Part shown: positions 1 to 7,817 of the stretch, one piece after another
How the letters are laid out: each line of letters begins with the position of its first letter
Numbering within the stretch: position 1 is the first letter of the stretch
Assembly: GCA_011087645.1 (NCBI GenBank)
Contig: JAALLF010000015.1
Span: 26,501 to 90,500 of the forward strand
DNA: 64,000 nt
DNA from: Alphaproteobacteria bacterium
Lineage (GTDB): Bacteria > Pseudomonadota > Alphaproteobacteria > UBA6615
Direction of reading: 5' to 3'
Made by a program: the position numbers and the translations under genes
Notes under the pieces: model-generated
The model's database searches: none
Told to the model about the DNA's origin: nothing
What the model saw: only the letters and a program-made list of their open reading frames with translations

Positions 1-164
1 CCGCGCAAGACGATACACCGCACGCTATCGTCATCGCCCAGAGCGTCCAGCGTATCGGCCAGCGTTTCCCAGTCGCCCTGGCGCAGGGCGTTGCGTTTCT
101 CCGGCCGGTTGATGGTGACCAGGGCGATGTCGTCGCGCCGCTCCACCAAAATCGAGTCTGTCAT
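1..164 (-). CDS. Enoyl-CoA hydratase/isomerase family protein (N-terminal part only)
   Basis: Only the first 54 codons are in the window; the gene runs off the left edge. The peptide starts MTDSILVERRDDIALVTINR and continues with PEKRNAL, the usual N-terminal beta-strand and INRPxxRNAL signature of crotonase-fold acyl-CoA enzymes. The ATG is at 162-164. The gene lies 34 bp downstream of the CobW-type gene on the same strand, so the two may be co-transcribed. Substrate cannot be told from this fragment; a link to the benzoyl-CoA genes nearby is possible but unproven. Confidence 0.85.
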   Translation of the reverse strand, partial: MTDSILVERRDDIALVTINRPEKRNALRQGDWETLADTLDALGDDDSVRCIVLR

Positions 165-198
165 AAATGCTTACCTGTTAGGGGCGGGAACAAATGCA

Positions 199-1269
199 TT
201 ATCCGCCCGCCGGCGCAAGGCTCGGTTTACGCTCGGTGAATGATTTCAACGTGTCTTCCAGCATTTGCTGGTCCACATCGCGGGTGATGAACACGATGCG
301 CGTGCGCCGGTCGTCGGACGGCCAGGCCTCCAACATCGCCGGCGGATGGAAGACGTGCTGCACCCCGTGGATCACCACCGGCCCGTCCAGTTCGGCGACA
401 TTAACGATGCCTTTGACGCGCAGCAGGTCGGGTCCCTTGAGCAGCATGATCAAGTCGAACCATTGCTCGACCGCGTCGAGGCGCACCGGTTCGTCATAGG
501 TCACGCAGAAGGCGCGGATGTCGTCGTCGTGGCGGTTCACGTCGTGCTGATGATGGTCATGCGCGTCGTGACCGGCATAGGCCTCTTCCTTGAGCCAGCG
601 GTCGACATCGGGAATTTTCGCCGCCGGGTCGTACAGGCCGGCGTTGAACAGACCGTCTGGGTCGACCGCGCCGTTTATCACCCGCAGGCGCGGCGCCGCC
701 GGGTTGATATCGGCCAGCCGCGCTTCCAAGGCGGCCAGCGTGTCCGCGTCGGCCAAATCGGATTTGGTGATTAACAGCCGGTCGGCGACGGCGGCCTGTT
801 TGACCGATTCGAACTGCCCATCCAGCGTAGCCTCGCCATTGACCCCATCGACCGTGGTGATCACCCCGTCGAGACGGTAATAGCGGGTGGTCAGCTCGTC
901 GCCCATCAGCGTGTGCAGAATCGGCGCCGGGTCGGCTAGGCCGGTGGTCTCGACCAGCACCCGTTCAAACGGCGGCACGTCGCCGCGCATGCGCACCATC
1001 ATCAAATCGCGCAGCGTATTCACCAGATCGCCGCGCACCGTGCAACACAAACATCCGTTGTTGAGCAACACCATATCTTCCTTGCCGCCGACCACCAGCT
1101 CATGATCGAGGCCGATCTCGCCGAACTCGTTAACGATCACCGCCGTGTTGCCCATGCCCGGCTGCTGCAGCAAATGGTTCAGAACCGTGGTCTTGCCGCT
1201 GCCCAGGAACCCGGTCAACAAAGAGACCGGCAGGGCCTCAACCGGCGGATTTTGCTCACTATTCGCCAC
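199..1269 (-). CDS. COG0523/CobW-family GTP-binding metallochaperone
   Basis: A cytoplasmic G3E P-loop GTPase thought in this family to deliver metal ions to target enzymes. Visible are the P-loop GFLGSGKTT at residues 20-28, the [10 protein letters not shown] switch segment, the metal-binding CLCC motif near residue 75, an ITKSDL guanine-recognition motif (a variant of NKxD) and a C-terminal CobW_C domain. A linker near residue 245 is rich in His and Asp (DAHDHHQHD), typical of zinc-binding COG0523 members. The frame stays open to 1296, but I choose the GTG at 1269 because GAGGAG lies 9 bases upstream of it. It diverges from hisI, and a PyrC-like gene follows further on; both are enzyme families repeatedly seen beside zinc-linked COG0523 proteins. 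The exact metal is inferred. Confidence 0.85.
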   Translation of the reverse strand: MANSEQNPPVEALPVSLLTGFLGSGKTTVLNHLLQQPGMGNTAVIVNEFGEIGLDHELVVGGKEDMVLLNNGCLCCTVRGDLVNTLRDLMMVRMRGDVPPFERVLVETTGLADPAPILHTLMGDELTTRYYRLDGVITTVDGVNGEATLDGQFESVKQAAVADRLLITKSDLADADTLAALEARLADINPAAPRLRVINGAVDPDGLFNAGLYDPAAKIPDVDRWLKEEAYAGHDAHDHHQHDVNRHDDDIRAFCVTYDEPVRLDAVEQWFDLIMLLKGPDLLRVKGIVNVAELDGPVVIHGVQHVFHPPAMLEAWPSDDRRTRIVFITRDVDQQMLEDTLKSFTERKPSLAPAGG

Positions 1270-1299
1270 GAAATGCGTCTCCTCGCGAAGGCCCACAAC

Positions 1300-1330
1300 T
1301 TGACATCGGGCGGGCCGGAACCTTTATAAC
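1300..1330 (+). promoter_or_regulatory. Candidate sigma-70 promoter for hisI
   Basis: TTGACA at 1300-1305 is a perfect -35 box. It is followed by TTTATA (1323-1328, spacing 17) or TATAAC (1325-1330, spacing 19). It points toward hisI, whose ATG is about 60 bp downstream, and lies in the gap between the divergent CobW and hisI genes. No clear Zur palindrome is visible; TTATAAC is at most a half-site. Confidence 0.5.
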
Positions 1331-1388
1331 ACGCCGATACCAGCGCCGCTGCTATGCAAGCTCGGCGCACCTGGAAGGACGAACGGAT

Positions 1389-1874
1389 ATGGCAAGTTCA
1401 GGCTCTAGCCTTTTCGCCGCGCGCGAGACCATCGAGCAGGTCGAAGAAGGCGACGAATTGGCGCCGAAATTCGACGAAAACGGGCTGCTGCCGGTGGTCA
1501 CTACCGACGCCACCAGCGGCGAAGTGCTGATGCACGGCTATATGAACGCCGAGGCGCTGGAAAAGACGATCCAGACCGGCGAAGCGCATTATTGGAGCCG
1601 ATCGCGCCAGACCCTGTGGCACAAGGGCGCCACCAGCGGGCTGGTCCAGAAAATCGTCGAAATCCGCATCGACGACGACCAGGACGCGGTGTGGCTGCGC
1701 GCTGACGTGCAAGGCGGCGCCAGTTGCCATGTGGGCTACCGCTCGTGCTTCTTTCGCTCGGTGCCGGTCGGCGATGCGAGCGGCGCGCCCACCAAGCTCA
1801 ATTTCGAAGAGACCGAAAAGGTCTTCGACCCGGTGGAAGTCTACGGCGACGCGCCCAACCCGACGAAGCTGTAG
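1389..1874 (+). CDS. hisI: Phosphoribosyl-AMP cyclohydrolase HisI (variant metal site)
   Basis: Catalyses the third step of histidine biosynthesis, opening the ring of phosphoribosyl-AMP. The core motifs are clear: [28 protein letters not shown] and [11 protein letters not shown]. The protein is 161 aa with an N-terminal extension of about 20 residues and a C-terminal tail, so slightly longer than a bare HisI domain. GGAAGGA lies about 9 bases upstream of the ATG. Canonical enzymes bind zinc with three cysteines, the first inside a DCDxD motif; here that motif reads DDDQD, so the first cysteine is replaced by Asp, while the other two (SCHVGYRSC) remain. It stands alone, outside a his operon and divergent from a COG0523 chaperone, so it could be an accessory paralogue. 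Confidence 0.92.
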   Translation: MASSGSSLFAARETIEQVEEGDELAPKFDENGLLPVVTTDATSGEVLMHGYMNAEALEKTIQTGEAHYWSRSRQTLWHKGATSGLVQKIVEIRIDDDQDAVWLRADVQGGASCHVGYRSCFFRSVPVGDASGAPTKLNFEETEKVFDPVEVYGDAPNPTKL

Positions 1875-1940
1875 ACAACGACACAGCCGCATAGCCCCAT
1901 GGTAGAGATTTAGTTTCCAATTCCTCGCTCAGCCCTCAAT

Positions 1941-1973
1941 CGTCATGCTCGGGTTTGACCCGAGCATCCATGG
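1941..1973. repeat. Palindromic repeat, left copy flanking the GIY-YIG gene
   Basis: A 33-base unit whose core ATGCTCGGGT-TTG-ACCCGAGCAT is a perfect 10-bp hairpin. Read in reverse complement it matches the unit at 2281-2313 with only 3 mismatches in 33, so the two copies form inverted repeats around the nuclease gene. Confidence 0.85.
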
Positions 1974-1991
1974 ACGTGCGAAGCTCTGTCG

Positions 1992-2273
1992 ATGACCTAT
2001 TATGTCTACATCCTGGCGAGCCGGCCAAACGGTACCCTCTACATCGGCATGACCAACGACTTGGTACGGCGAGTCTACGAGCACAAAGAAGAGCTCGCCG
2101 ATGGCTTTACTAAACGATACGGCGTGAAAACCCTGGTCTATTTCGAAATCCACGAAACTGCCGAGCAGGCCATTCGACGGGAAAAGACCTTGAAGCGCTG
2201 GCTACGCGACTGGAAAATCGCGTTGATCGAGAATGATAACCCGTACTGGGACGATCTTTACCAGCAGCTATGA
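1992..2273 (+). CDS. GIY-YIG family nuclease, single domain
   Basis: A 93-aa protein that is just one GIY-YIG endonuclease domain (UvrC N-terminal/YhbQ-like). It begins MTYYVYILASRPNGTLYIGM with the paired YVY...YIG strands, followed by TNDLVRRVYEHK (catalytic Arg), KTLVYFE and REKTLKRW. The family cuts one DNA strand with a metal ion and a Tyr/Arg/Glu active site. The gene starts 18 bp after one palindromic repeat and stops 7 bp before the inverted second copy, so the repeats hug it as a cassette. Biological role is not known for this subgroup; a role in repeat spread or in repair is inference. Confidence 0.88.
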   Translation: MTYYVYILASRPNGTLYIGMTNDLVRRVYEHKEELADGFTKRYGVKTLVYFEIHETAEQAIRREKTLKRWLRDWKIALIENDNPYWDDLYQQL

Positions 2274-2280
2274 AGCTGAA

Positions 2281-2313
2281 CCATGGATGCTCGGGTCGAG
2301 CCCGAGCACGACG
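2281..2313. repeat. Palindromic repeat, right copy flanking the GIY-YIG gene
   Basis: A 33-base unit with stem ATGCTCGGG(T)/(G)CCCGAGCA. It is the inverted counterpart of 1941-1973, identical at 30 of 33 positions. It also lies 9 bp beyond the stop codon of the convergent amidohydrolase gene, where it could act as a terminator. Confidence 0.85.
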
Positions 2314-2322
2314 GGAAGGAAT

Positions 2323-3651
2323 TTAAAGCGTATCCTGAAACCGTACCGGCGCGCCGATGGGGGCGCTGACGAGTTCGCCGTCGCGCATCACAATGTTGCC
2401 GCGAATGATGGTGGCCATCGGCCAGCCGGTGATGGTCATACCGTCGAACGGCGACCAGCCGCATTTCGCCGCCAGCCAGTCGGTGGTGATCTCGCGCGTC
2501 GCGTTCATATCCACTAGCGTGAAATCCGCATCGAAGCCCAGCGCGATACGGCCCTTATTGGCAATGCCGAAGATCCGCGACGGGCCCGAACAGACCAGAT
2601 CGACCAGCCGCGCCAGGGTCATGCGCCCGGCATTGACGTGGTCGAGCAGCAGCGGCAATTGCGTCTGCACGCCCGGCATGCCCGAGGGCGAGGCCGGATA
2701 GGCTCTCGCTTTTTCGTCGGCCGTGTGCGGCGCATGGTCGGAGCCAACCACGTCGAACACGCCGTCGCGCACGCCGGTCCACAGGCCGTCATTGTGGCGC
2801 TGGTCGCGGATCGGCGGGTTCATCTGGGCGTAGGTACCGAGGCGCTCGTAGCAGTCCGGCGATACCAGGGTAAGGTGTTGGGGCGTGACTTCACACGTGG
2901 CGATATCCTTAGCGGCGGCCAGGATTTCAACTTCCTCGGCGGTGGTAATGTGCAGCACATGCACTCGCCGGCCGGTCTCGCGGGCTAATTTCAGCAGCCG
3001 GTTGGTGCATTTGATCGCGGTCTGCTCGTCGCGCCACACGGGATGGGTGGACGGGTCGCCCTCGACCCGCTCGCCCTGGCGCTCGATCAGCCGCGGCTCA
3101 TCCTCGGAATGGACGGCGACCCGGCGCGTGCCGTTGGCCAGCACCCGGCGCACATTCTCGTCGTCGGCGACCAGCAGATTACCGGTCGAGCTGCCCATGA
3201 ACATCTTCACCCCGCAGCAGCCGGGCCGACGTTCCAACTCGCCGAGCTGTTCGGCGTTTTCCGGCGAGGCTCCGACGAAGAAGGCGTGGTCGGTCCAGGC
3301 CCGATCCTTTGCCCGATCGAGCTTATCCTGCAGCGCTTCGGCGGTGGTGGTCGACGGATTGGTGTTGGGCATTTCGAACAGTGCCGTCACCCCGCCCAAA
3401 GCGGCGGCGCGGGTGCCACTTTCGAGGTCTTCTTTGTGCTCGTTACCGGGCTCGCGGAAATGCACCTGGGTATCGACCACTCCGGGCAATACAGTGAGGC
3501 CGGTGGCGTCGACGATCTGCCCCGCCGCGCCAGCGTCAAAACTGCCGATCGCGGCGATCCGCCCGCCGCGCACCGCGACATCAACCTCGGCCGGCCCGCC
3601 TGTGGTCCATACGGTGCCGCCTTTTACAATCAGATCGTAAGTGTCGCTCAT
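2323..3651 (-). CDS. Dihydroorotase-like amidohydrolase
   Basis: A 442-aa member of the cyclic amidohydrolase superfamily, best matching class I dihydroorotases (pyrimidine synthesis: carbamoyl-aspartate to dihydroorotate). Seen: VDTQVHFREPG near residue 60, EMPNTNPSTTT, GVKMFMGSSTG, HSEDE, VLHITTAEE, EVTPQHL, MNPPIR and VGSDHAPHT. The length fits class I. The usual HxH metal motif is QVH here, so the first histidine is missing, while the later His and Asp ligands are present; to my knowledge this QVHFREPG form recurs in alphaproteobacterial homologues. No pyrB is adjacent. It could be the main dihydroorotase, a paralogue, or a related hydantoinase/allantoinase-type enzyme. Confidence 0.82.
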   Translation of the reverse strand: MSDTYDLIVKGGTVWTTGGPAEVDVAVRGGRIAAIGSFDAGAAGQIVDATGLTVLPGVVDTQVHFREPGNEHKEDLESGTRAAALGGVTALFEMPNTNPSTTTAEALQDKLDRAKDRAWTDHAFFVGASPENAEQLGELERRPGCCGVKMFMGSSTGNLLVADDENVRRVLANGTRRVAVHSEDEPRLIERQGERVEGDPSTHPVWRDEQTAIKCTNRLLKLARETGRRVHVLHITTAEEVEILAAAKDIATCEVTPQHLTLVSPDCYERLGTYAQMNPPIRDQRHNDGLWTGVRDGVFDVVGSDHAPHTADEKARAYPASPSGMPGVQTQLPLLLDHVNAGRMTLARLVDLVCSGPSRIFGIANKGRIALGFDADFTLVDMNATREITTDWLAAKCGWSPFDGMTITGWPMATIIRGNIVMRDGELVSAPIGAPVRFQDTL

Positions 3652-3710
3652 ATCAATATCCGCGTGCGCGTTGTTCTCTGCCCAATGTGTCAGCTTCGGG
3701 CCGGCAACGC

Positions 3711-4472
3711 CTAGAGGTTTTTTATAAATCCGACGATTGCATCCAAAGTCAGGTCTGGTTGATCGCGGTGCGGGGAATGTCCGCAGTCCGCCAGCATACG
3801 GGTTTCGACCGGCCCGACGACCTGATCGCGGATCGCTGTCACTTGATCCATCGTGCCATATTCATCGTCTTCACCTTGCAAGACCAAGGTGGGGCATTGA
3901 ATAGCGGGCAATACATTCTCGATGTTCCAGGCGCGAAACGCCGGGTCGAGCCAGATATCGTTCCAGCCGAAAAACGTCTTGTCCCCGTCGGCGTGATGGC
4001 GAGCCAGTTTTTGCGGTAGATCGGTCGTCTGGTAGGCCGCTTTGGCGGCCTCGATGCCGGTTATACTCTCGTCTTCAACGAAAACATGGGCAGCCATCAA
4101 CGCCAACCCACGCACCGGCCATTGGCCGGCGCCAGCATGGATCAACGCAATCGACGCGCCATCGCTATGGCCGATGAGGATGGGATCGGCGACGCACAAA
4201 TTTTCCCGCAATTCCGGCAACGCCACGAGCGCCTCTTGATGCATATAGTCGACGCCATGGGCCACTATCAAAACATCGGAACCGCCATAGCCGTAGCGCG
4301 AATAGACCAGCGCCGGATAGCCGGTGGCGTTGGCCACGGCGTTGGAGAAATCACGCCACAGGCCGGCCGAGCCCAGGCCCTCGTGGAGAAAGATCAGCGG
4401 TGTCTCGCCGGTGGCCGGAGGCCGGGTCCAGTAATATTCCAGGCGATGGCCGGCTATTTGCATCGTGTCCAT
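3711..4472 (-). CDS. Alpha/beta hydrolase
   Basis: A cytoplasmic alpha/beta-fold hydrolase of about 254 aa. The nucleophile elbow GHSDGAS, the acid-bearing loop GEDDEYG and the late CGHSPHRDQP histidine form a full catalytic triad; HEGLGSAGLW carries the oxyanion hole. The frame is open up to 4592, but that would overlap the start of the divergent boxC, so I use the ATG at 4472, preceded by AGGA about 7 bases upstream. It is head-to-head with the boxCB genes; box clusters elsewhere carry a hydrolase thought to act on a lactone or ester of the ring-cleaved product, which makes that a reasonable guess here. The substrate is not determined. Confidence 0.8.
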   Translation of the reverse strand: MDTMQIAGHRLEYYWTRPPATGETPLIFLHEGLGSAGLWRDFSNAVANATGYPALVYSRYGYGGSDVLIVAHGVDYMHQEALVALPELRENLCVADPILIGHSDGASIALIHAGAGQWPVRGLALMAAHVFVEDESITGIEAAKAAYQTTDLPQKLARHHADGDKTFFGWNDIWLDPAFRAWNIENVLPAIQCPTLVLQGEDDEYGTMDQVTAIRDQVVGPVETRMLADCGHSPHRDQPDLTLDAIVGFIKNL

Positions 4473-4575
4473 CGAAAGTCCTACGCCAATCGGTTTTCCT
4501 GTGGGCCCGTGCGCTGTCATGATGGGGCGTGGGTGACCTACACTTGCAGCCCGGTGAGACCAGATAAGTACGGCC

Positions 4576-6225
4576 ATGATAGATTTTTCCACCGACCCGG
4601 ACCACTACAAGCACTGGCGGCTGACCATCGACGGGCCGGTGGCGACCCTGGCGCTCGACGTCCGCGAGGATGGCGGCATCGCGCCGGGCTACGATCTGAA
4701 ACTCAATTCTTATGATCTGGGCGTCGATATCGAATTATACGACGCGGTGCAGCGTCTGCGCTTCGAACATCCGCAAGTCGGCGCGGTGATGATCACCTCG
4801 GCCAAGGAACGGGTCTTCTGCGCCGGCGCCAATATCGCCATGCTCGGCCAGTCGAGCCATGTGGACAAGGTGAATTTCTGTAAGTTCACCAACGAGACCC
4901 GCAACGGCATCGAAGACGCCAGCGCCCATTCCGGCCAGCGCTATCTCTGCGTCATCAACGGCACGGCGGCCGGCGGCGGTTATGAATTGGCGCTCGCTAC
5001 CGACCACATCATCCTGATCGATGACGGCGCCAGCGCCGTCTCCCTGCCGGAAGTGCCGCTGCTGGCGGTGCTGCCCGGCACCGGCGGGCTGACCCGTGTG
5101 GTCGATAAGCGCCATGTGCGCCGCGACCGCGCCGATTTCTTCTGCACCACCGGCGAGGGCTTACGCGGCAAGCGGGCCCTGGAATGGGACTTGATCGACG
5201 AGCTAGCGCCGCGCTCGAAACTGGACGAGGCGGCGGCGGCGCGAGCAGCGTCTTTGGCGGAACAGACCGATCGACCCACCGGTGCACAAGGCATTTCGCT
5301 GCCCCCCCTGCAACGCAAGATCGGCGGCGATGAGATCGACTACAGCCATGTCACCGTCACTCTCGACCGGGCGCGCCGTATCGCCACGTTTCAAGTCCGT
5401 GGTCCCGACGCGGCCCCGCCGCAGGACGCGGCGGCGATCCACGCCCAGGGGTGCGACTTCTGGCCTCTCGTCCTGGCCCGCGAATTGGACGACGCCATCT
5501 TGCATCTGCGCTTCAACGAGCCCGAGCTGGGCACCTGGGTCTTGACCACATCGGGCGATGTGGACCTTGTGGCGGCCGCCGACGCCGCCCTGCTCGACAA
5601 TAGCGACGACTGGCTGGTGCGCGAGATCACGCTCTATCTCAAGCGCACATTGAAACGCCTCGACGTGTCGTCGCGTAGCCTGATCGCGCTGATCGAGCCC
5701 GGCTCATGCTTTACCGGCACCTTACTGGAATTGGCGCTCGCCGCCGACCGCAGTTACATGCTCGACGGCGCTTTCGAAGGCTCGAACGCGCCGCCGGCAA
5801 GCGTGCGTCCGACCGGCATGAATTTCGGCCCGCTGCCCATGTGCAATGGCCTTACCCGCCTTGAAACGCGCTTTCTCGAAGACAGTGGGAAAACCGACGA
5901 CATCGAAGCGGAAATCGGCAAAGAGCTCGACGCCGAAGCCGCGGAAGAGCTCGGTTTGGTGACCTTCATCCCCGACGATATCGATTGGGAGGACGAGGTC
6001 CGCGTCGCGCTGGAAGCGCGGGCCGCCTTCTCGCCCGACGCGCTGACGGCGATGGAGGCCAATCTGCGCTTCGCCGGACCGGAGACCATCGAAAGTAAGA
6101 TTTTCGCCCGGCTCTCGGCGTGGCAGAATTGGGTGTTCCAGCGACCCAACGCGGTCGGTGCGGATGGCGCGCTGGAATTGTACGGCAGCGGCAAACAGCC
6201 GGCATTCGACCGCAAGCGAGTCTGA
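4576..6225 (+). CDS. boxC: Benzoyl-CoA-dihydrodiol lyase / epoxybenzoyl-CoA hydrolase BoxC
   Basis: BoxC opens the 2,3-epoxide of benzoyl-CoA hydrolytically, giving dehydroadipyl-CoA semialdehyde and formate. The protein is 549 aa, the family's usual size, built on a crotonase fold. CAGANIAMLG and NGTAAGGGYELALA form the oxyanion pocket around residues 75-135, and SLPEVPLLAVLPGTGGLTRV is the conserved acyl-CoA segment. The second half carries a degenerate crotonase-like repeat (EPGSCFTGTLLELALAADR). Its stop is followed after 4 bp by boxB, so the two are surely co-transcribed. The hydrolase gene lies in the opposite direction with about 100 bp between starts, leaving room for a shared regulatory region. 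Confidence 0.95.
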   Translation: MIDFSTDPDHYKHWRLTIDGPVATLALDVREDGGIAPGYDLKLNSYDLGVDIELYDAVQRLRFEHPQVGAVMITSAKERVFCAGANIAMLGQSSHVDKVNFCKFTNETRNGIEDASAHSGQRYLCVINGTAAGGGYELALATDHIILIDDGASAVSLPEVPLLAVLPGTGGLTRVVDKRHVRRDRADFFCTTGEGLRGKRALEWDLIDELAPRSKLDEAAAARAASLAEQTDRPTGAQGISLPPLQRKIGGDEIDYSHVTVTLDRARRIATFQVRGPDAAPPQDAAAIHAQGCDFWPLVLARELDDAILHLRFNEPELGTWVLTTSGDVDLVAAADAALLDNSDDWLVREITLYLKRTLKRLDVSSRSLIALIEPGSCFTGTLLELALAADRSYMLDGAFEGSNAPPASVRPTGMNFGPLPMCNGLTRLETRFLEDSGKTDDIEAEIGKELDAEAAEELGLVTFIPDDIDWEDEVRVALEARAAFSPDALTAMEANLRFAGPETIESKIFARLSAWQNWVFQRPNAVGADGALELYGSGKQPAFDRKRV

Positions 6226-6229
6226 AGAA

Positions 6230-7645
6230 ATGAACATCGACTATAACGAGACCATCCCCAACAATGTCGGCCTGGCCGACGACCGCCGCCTGCTGCGCGC
6301 GTTGGAGCGATGGCAACCGGCCTATCTGCAATGGTGGGACGATTTGGGCCCAGTGGAGAGCAGCGACCACGAAGTCTATCTGCGCACCGCGATCAGCGTC
6401 GACGCCAAGGGATGGGCCCATTACGGCCATGTGCGGATGCCGGAATATCGCTGGGGAATATTCCTCACCCCGCCCGAAGAGAACCGTCAAATCGCCTTCG
6501 GCCAACATAAGGACGAGCCGGTCTGGACCGACGTGCCCGGCGAATACCGCACCGAGTTGCGCCGCCTAATCGTCACCCAGGGCGACACCGAACCCGCCTC
6601 GGTCGAGCAGCAACGCCATCTCGGCGCGACCTGCCCGTCGCTCTACGATTTACGCAATCTGTTCCAGGTGAATGTCGAGGAAGGCCGCCATCTGTGGGCG
6701 ATGGTCTATCTGCTGCACGCCCATTTCGGCCGCGATGGCCGCGAGGAAGCCGAGGAGATGCTCGAGCGTCACGCCGGCGACCCTGACAAGCCGCGCATCT
6801 TGGAAGCCTTCAACGAGCAAACCGAAGACTGGTTGTCGTTTTTCATGTTCACCTATTTCCAGGACCGCGACGGCAAATTCCAGCTCGCCGCGCTAGCGGA
6901 ATCGGGCTTCGACCCCCTGTCGCGCACCTGCCGGTTCATGCTGACCGAAGAGGCCCATCATATGTTCGTCGGCGAGACCGGCGTCATGCGGATCGTCCAA
7001 CGCACGTGCGAACTGATGCGCCAGCACGATACCGAGGATGTGCGCCCCTATGGCGGCATCGACCTTGCCACCATCCAGAAGTGGATCAATTTCCACTATT
7101 CGATCTGCCTCGATCTGTTCGGCTCGGAGCGCTCGACCAACGCCGCCAACTATTATTCCATGGGCCTGAAGGGGCGCTACCAGGAAACCAAGATCGATGA
7201 CGACCATGTGCTCGCCGACGCCCATATGATGGTGCCGCGGGTCGACGGCGATCACATCACATCCGAGGAATCCGCGGCGCTAACCGCGATCAATCTGAAG
7301 CTGCGCGAGGATTACGCCAAGGACAGCCAACGCGGGGTAAACCGCTTCAACAAGGCGATCGCCGAAATGGATATCGACGCCACGCTGACCCTGCCGGACC
7401 CGATGTTCAACCGCAACATCGGCATATTCCGCGACATCAACGCCACGCCGGAAGGCCGGCTCATCGGCGACGATGAATGGCAGGCCCGTCGTTACGAATG
7501 GCTGCCCTCGCCCGACGACTACGCCTTCGTGCGCTCGCTGATGGTGCCGGTCACCGAGCCGGGCAAGATGGCCGGCTGGATCGCACCGCCCAAGCGCGGC
7601 ATCCACGGCCGCCCCCTCGACTACGACTATGTGCTGTTTCATTAG
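6230..7645 (+). CDS. boxB: Benzoyl-CoA 2,3-epoxidase oxygenase component BoxB
   Basis: BoxB is the di-iron oxygenase that epoxidises benzoyl-CoA using electrons from the reductase BoxA. The 471-aa length matches the family. Seen are the helical carboxylate/histidine ligands LTEEAHHMFVGETG and EEGRHLWAMVYLL, typical of ferritin-like di-iron proteins. The start is the ATG at 6230, just 4 bp after the boxC stop; the open frame extends further upstream, but only inside boxC. BoxA is not in this window, so the reductase must come from elsewhere or from a substitute. A repeat element follows directly downstream. Confidence 0.95.
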   Translation: MNIDYNETIPNNVGLADDRRLLRALERWQPAYLQWWDDLGPVESSDHEVYLRTAISVDAKGWAHYGHVRMPEYRWGIFLTPPEENRQIAFGQHKDEPVWTDVPGEYRTELRRLIVTQGDTEPASVEQQRHLGATCPSLYDLRNLFQVNVEEGRHLWAMVYLLHAHFGRDGREEAEEMLERHAGDPDKPRILEAFNEQTEDWLSFFMFTYFQDRDGKFQLAALAESGFDPLSRTCRFMLTEEAHHMFVGETGVMRIVQRTCELMRQHDTEDVRPYGGIDLATIQKWINFHYSICLDLFGSERSTNAANYYSMGLKGRYQETKIDDDHVLADAHMMVPRVDGDHITSEESAALTAINLKLREDYAKDSQRGVNRFNKAIAEMDIDATLTLPDPMFNRNIGIFRDINATPEGRLIGDDEWQARRYEWLPSPDDYAFVRSLMVPVTEPGKMAGWIAPPKRGIHGRPLDYDYVLFH

Positions 7646-7653
7646 GTAGGTAA

Positions 7654-7778
7654 CCCTCTCCCGCCGGGAGAGGGTGGCGAGCGCAAGCGAGCCGGGTGAG
7701 GGGAAATAGGCGATAACGTGCTAACCGGACAGATGATGTCCCCTCACCCCAACCCCTCTCCCCAAAGGAGAGGGGCTT
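7654..7778. repeat. MITE-like palindromic intergenic element, copy 1
   Basis: An intergenic element with nested inverted arms: CCCTCTCCC/GGGAGAGGG hairpin, then GGTGGCGAGCG-AAGCGAGCC, then GTGAGGGG. A variable middle follows, and it closes with CCCCTCACCCCAACCCCTCT and GGAGAGGGGCT. The same design recurs at 28417-28569, and one arm is seen at about 15210-15236. It sits between boxB and the benzoate-CoA ligase gene, so it lies inside what should be one transcript and may fold in the mRNA. Confidence 0.8.
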
Positions 7779-7817
7779 TACCAAATGCCGGCTGAATATC
7801 AGGCGAGGATAAATCCC

